DNA of 14,009 nt. Source: Spyradomonas excrementavium. GTDB lineage: Bacteria > Cyanobacteriota > Vampirovibrionia > Gastranaerophilales > Gastranaerophilaceae. The stretch covers positions 1 through 14,009 of the forward strand of contig DVOA01000128.1 in the NCBI GenBank assembly GCA_018714005.1, read 5' to 3'. The notes under the pieces were generated by a model. The model worked only from the letters and a program-made list of their open reading frames with translations, searched no databases and was not told where the DNA came from. A program made the translations under genes and the position numbers. Of the stretch, positions 11,675-14,009 are shown in pieces; positions within the stretch are counted from its first letter, which is position 1, and every line of letters starts with the position of its first letter.

Positions 11675-12206
11675 TTTATCACCCGAAATTAAATTAATTG
11701 TTTCAGATTTTGACGGAATTTTTACGGACAACTCCATCTACATTTTTGAAGACGGAAAATCCGCAAAAAAAGTCAGTTACAAGGATTTGATGGGTGTTTC
11801 TGTTGCGATTAAAAACGGAATCAAAGTTGCGATAATTTCGGGTTCTCACGCCGGCGCAATTGATACTTTGAGCGAAAAATTTGAGCTTGCCGGTGCTTTT
11901 CAGGGAATAAGGAACAAACTTCCCGTCCTTGAAGAACTTCTTGTGAAAAACGGGCTAAAACCCTCTGAAATTCTTTACATGGGCGATGATGTGAATGATA
12001 TTGAATGCTTAAAATACGCGGGTTTTCGCGTAACCGTAAAATCCGCAAACAGAAAAGTTCTGGAGCTCGAAAATCTCCAAATTACGGAGGCTCCGGCGGG
12101 CGATGGCGCGTTCAGAGAGGTTGTGGACGCTCTGGTCGATTTGAAAACACAAACTGCTGCTGATTTAGTGCAGCAGGCTTGCAGCGCGGAAGCCGGTTCT
12201 GCGTGA
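11658..12206 (+). CDS. KdsC-like HAD phosphatase (probable nonulosonate/KDO-phosphate phosphatase)
   Basis: A 182-residue capless (C0) HAD phosphatase of the KdsC/YrbI family, which forms tetramers and hydrolyses KDO-8-phosphate or sialic-acid-type 9-phosphates. Motif I is DFDGIFTDN (D17, D19), motif II SGS (S61), motif III K87 (RNK) and motif IV GDDVNDIECLKYAG (D110, D111, D114), all intact. TEAPAGDGAFREVVDALV (143-160) is the usual C-terminal active-site tail, followed by a 20-residue Ala/Gln-rich extension. AAAGG lies 6 nt before the ATG, and the gene overlaps the NeuB gene by 17 nt, so the two are translated together. This pairing favours dephosphorylation of a 9-phosphate made by the synthase. 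A role as the cell's KdsC in LPS synthesis is the alternative. Confidence 0.88.
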   Translation: MHSPLNLSPEIKLIVSDFDGIFTDNSIYIFEDGKSAKKVSYKDLMGVSVAIKNGIKVAIISGSHAGAIDTLSEKFELAGAFQGIRNKLPVLEELLVKNGLKPSEILYMGDDVNDIECLKYAGFRVTVKSANRKVLELENLQITEAPAGDGAFREVVDALVDLKTQTAADLVQQACSAEAGSA

Positions 12207-12246
12207 AATCGGGGATTTGCACGGAATTTATTGAAAAAAGCCTTAT

Positions 12247-13953
12247 ATGATTATTAGTATGAAAGAAAAAGTAAATAAAATTCTTGACGGAGTCAAAAAA
12301 TTCGATAAATTTGTCAGCAATTACGAAAAGTTGACAATTACTACAGAAATGCCCTCGAGCGCTTATTTAAACTGGGGAATTCACCTTGCGAATCTGGGTG
12401 AGCTTGATTGCGCAATGGAAAAATTCAACACGGCAATCATGATGGCGAACAACAACCCCGCTGCGTACATAAATATGGGAATTGCGCTTTTAAAACAGCA
12501 AAAATTTACTGAAGCAATCAAAAATTTCAAAAAAGCGGTCAAAATTGACCGTTTGAACTCAAAAGCCTACGCACTCTGGGCTTCTGCCCTGTCAGAAATA
12601 GGGGATATGAAAGGCGCTGTGGAATTATACAATGAGGCGCAAAAATACGATTCAAGGAACCCCGAAATCTACCTGAACTGGGGGATTTCGCTTGCAAAAT
12701 ACGGAAAAACCGAAGAGGCGGAAGAAAAATTTCAAAAAGCGGTCGCGCTTGACCCGATGAACACAACTACGCCGTTTTTGTGGGGGCTTTTGCTGCTTGA
12801 GGACGGCCGTTATGAAGAAGCAGTGAACAAATTCAACCACTGTCTTGTTTTTGACGAAAATAACTACAAAACTTACTATTATCTGGCTGTTTGCTTTGCA
12901 AAACTCGAAAAATACGAAAATACAATCAATTATGCCCGAAAAGCGCTTGCGCTGGACGCAACAAAACAGGAACTGTACGTGATTCTTGCGGAAGCTTATT
13001 TAAAATCCTGCCGTGAGCGCGAATGCCTTGAAACTTTTGAAAAATGTGCACAAAATGCTGATTTGTCACCGTCGTTTTATGCAAACTGGGGCTGTGCGCT
13101 TCAGAGATTTAACCATCTTGAAGAAGCACGCGAAAAACTTTACAAGGCTTTTGTCATAATGCCCGCAAATGAGATGATTATGTTCAATCTGGGCACAAAT
13201 TTCCTGCTGTCCGGTGAAAAAGAAGAAGCGGAGAAGTTTTTTCATAAAGTTCTTGAGCTCAATCCCTCTCATTCGCAGGCTCTTTACAATCTTGCGACGA
13301 TTATGTACGACAGGGCTGATTTTGACGGCGCGCTTGCGTATTACGGGCAGGCGCTTGAGGCAAATAAAAAAGCGCGGCATATTTATTTCAATATTGCCAA
13401 CTGTTATTACAAAAAAGGCGATTTTGTGCGGGCTAAAGAGTTTTACAAAAAATGTATTGAGTACAATCCGCAGTTTTTGCAGGCTTATATCAACTTTGCA
13501 AACCTGCTGCTGGAATCTGGTGAGGAGCAGGAGGCTCTTCGCAAGGCAAGAAGCGCATATCTAATGCAAAAAAATTCTGCTGAAACGGCTTTTGCTTACG
13601 GGGCAATTCTCCTTAAAACAGGCGATTTTGAGAGCGCTTTGAAGAAGTTTAACAAAACTTTAAGCATTAATCCGTCCTTTGTTTATGCTCATTTTGCGCT
13701 CGCTGAAACGTATCTGGGGCTCGGGCGGCTTTCTGATTCTGTTTTTGAGCTGGAGGCGTCGATGGAGCAGTTCGGGGAGCTTCCTGACTTTATTTCCTTG
13801 CAAAATCGAATACTTGAGCGCTTTTTGGAGCCAAATGTTGCATCATATGAAGTAAAAAATGCGCTTTTATATTGTAATAAATTTTTAGAGCGGTATAATA
13901 ACATACAAGTGGAAGATATAAAAAACAAACTGGCAGACTTGATAACATCATAA
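12247..13953 (+). CDS. Tetratricopeptide-repeat protein with 14 gapless TPRs
   Basis: A 568-residue protein composed almost wholly of 34-residue TPRs, helical-hairpin repeats that scaffold protein complexes. I count 14 consecutive repeats from about residue 38 to 513, none with insertions, with the W/Y-x-x-G-x-x-L/A-x8-A-x3-F-x3-L pattern (for example residues 40-71 and 142-173). A ~37-residue helical N-terminus and a ~55-residue C-terminal helical cap flank the array. There is no signal peptide, membrane helix or glycosyltransferase domain, so it is probably a cytosolic adaptor of unknown partner. The start is uncertain: ATG at 12247 or at 12259 (MKEKVNK), neither with a good ribosome site. 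It follows the phosphatase by 40 nt and precedes aspartate kinase by 10 nt. Confidence 0.9.
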   Translation: MIISMKEKVNKILDGVKKFDKFVSNYEKLTITTEMPSSAYLNWGIHLANLGELDCAMEKFNTAIMMANNNPAAYINMGIALLKQQKFTEAIKNFKKAVKIDRLNSKAYALWASALSEIGDMKGAVELYNEAQKYDSRNPEIYLNWGISLAKYGKTEEAEEKFQKAVALDPMNTTTPFLWGLLLLEDGRYEEAVNKFNHCLVFDENNYKTYYYLAVCFAKLEKYENTINYARKALALDATKQELYVILAEAYLKSCRERECLETFEKCAQNADLSPSFYANWGCALQRFNHLEEAREKLYKAFVIMPANEMIMFNLGTNFLLSGEKEEAEKFFHKVLELNPSHSQALYNLATIMYDRADFDGALAYYGQALEANKKARHIYFNIANCYYKKGDFVRAKEFYKKCIEYNPQFLQAYINFANLLLESGEEQEALRKARSAYLMQKNSAETAFAYGAILLKTGDFESALKKFNKTLSINPSFVYAHFALAETYLGLGRLSDSVFELEASMEQFGELPDFISLQNRILERFLEPNVASYEVKNALLYCNKFLERYNNIQVEDIKNKLADLITS

Positions 13954-13963
13954 AGAGGCAAAT

Positions 13964-14009
13964 GTGGGAATAATAGTTCAAAAATTCGGCGGAACCTCGG
14001 TTGCAGACC
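13964..14009 (+). CDS. lysC: Aspartate kinase, N-terminal fragment (runs off the window)
   Basis: Only the first 15 codons are present. They read MGIIVQKFGGTSVAD, the ATP/aspartate-binding start characteristic of aspartokinases, which phosphorylate aspartate in the first step of lysine, threonine and methionine synthesis. The start is GTG, with AGAGG (13954-13958) 5 nt upstream; the overlapping ATG at 13962 runs into a stop after three codons. It begins 10 nt after the TPR gene. Whether it is feedback-regulated cannot be seen. Confidence 0.88.
   Translation, partial: MGIIVQKFGGTSVAD

Noticed and set aside
12150..12185. CTGCTG...CAGCAG hairpin near the end of the KdsC-like gene
   Set aside because: It lies inside the coding region, has no following T-run and is explained by Ala/Gln codon repeats.
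1..14009. tRNA, rRNA, prophage, transposase or integrase genes
   Set aside because: I saw no cloverleaf-like segment, rRNA signature or mobile-element enzyme on either strand.

Overview
The window reads as a moderately AT-rich bacterial chromosome with standard genetic code, mostly good Shine-Dalgarno sites, and housekeeping genes mixed with envelope and motility genes. A FliO-like protein, a sialic-acid-type synthase and a DegT aminosugar transaminase point to a flagellated, glycan-decorated cell. My impression is a host-associated, non-photosynthetic relative of Cyanobacteriota (Gastranaerophilales-like), but this is inference from protein style and no marker in the window proves it.

Layout. 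1-1375 (minus): a DegT/DnrJ/EryC1/StrS aminotransferase preceded by a 56-residue unknown protein. 1586-2565 (plus): the classic rpsF-ssb-rpsR operon, closed by a strong intrinsic terminator at 2588-2618. 2645-2871: first repeat array. 2956-4876 (plus): an operon of an unrecognised 241-residue protein, a small nitroreductase and a HAD hydrolase, apparently transcribed as a leaderless mRNA. 4897-5159: second repeat locus, in opposite orientation, plus an unrelated 23-bp inverted repeat. 5191-8160 (minus): a 989-residue SNF2-family ATPase. 8236-8532: third repeat array and a G-rich stretch. 8793-10157 (plus): glnA (type I-alpha glutamine synthetase) with a near-consensus promoter and its own terminator. 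10300-14009 (plus): a tight operon of a FliO-like protein, a NeuB-type synthase, a KdsC-like phosphatase, a protein of 14 TPRs, and the start of aspartate kinase.

The FliO-like, NeuB and KdsC-like genes suggest synthesis of a nonulosonic (sialic-acid-like) sugar through a 9-phosphate intermediate, possibly for flagellin or surface glycosylation. The DegT transaminase could supply an aminosugar precursor, but its substrate is not shown.

The most unusual content is a family of intergenic palindromic repeats: five near-identical 63-nt cores (17-nt arms around a conserved 29-nt centre) joined by a conserved 40-nt linker, giving a 103-bp tandem period at two separate loci. All seven imperfect pairs in the arms are C-A on one strand, so they become G-U/G-T pairs on the other. 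The hairpin is therefore fully paired when read from one strand only. This suggests a structured RNA or a single-stranded-DNA (REP-like) mobile element. The repeats bracket the SNF2 gene, and also the 2956-4876 operon, in inverted orientation.
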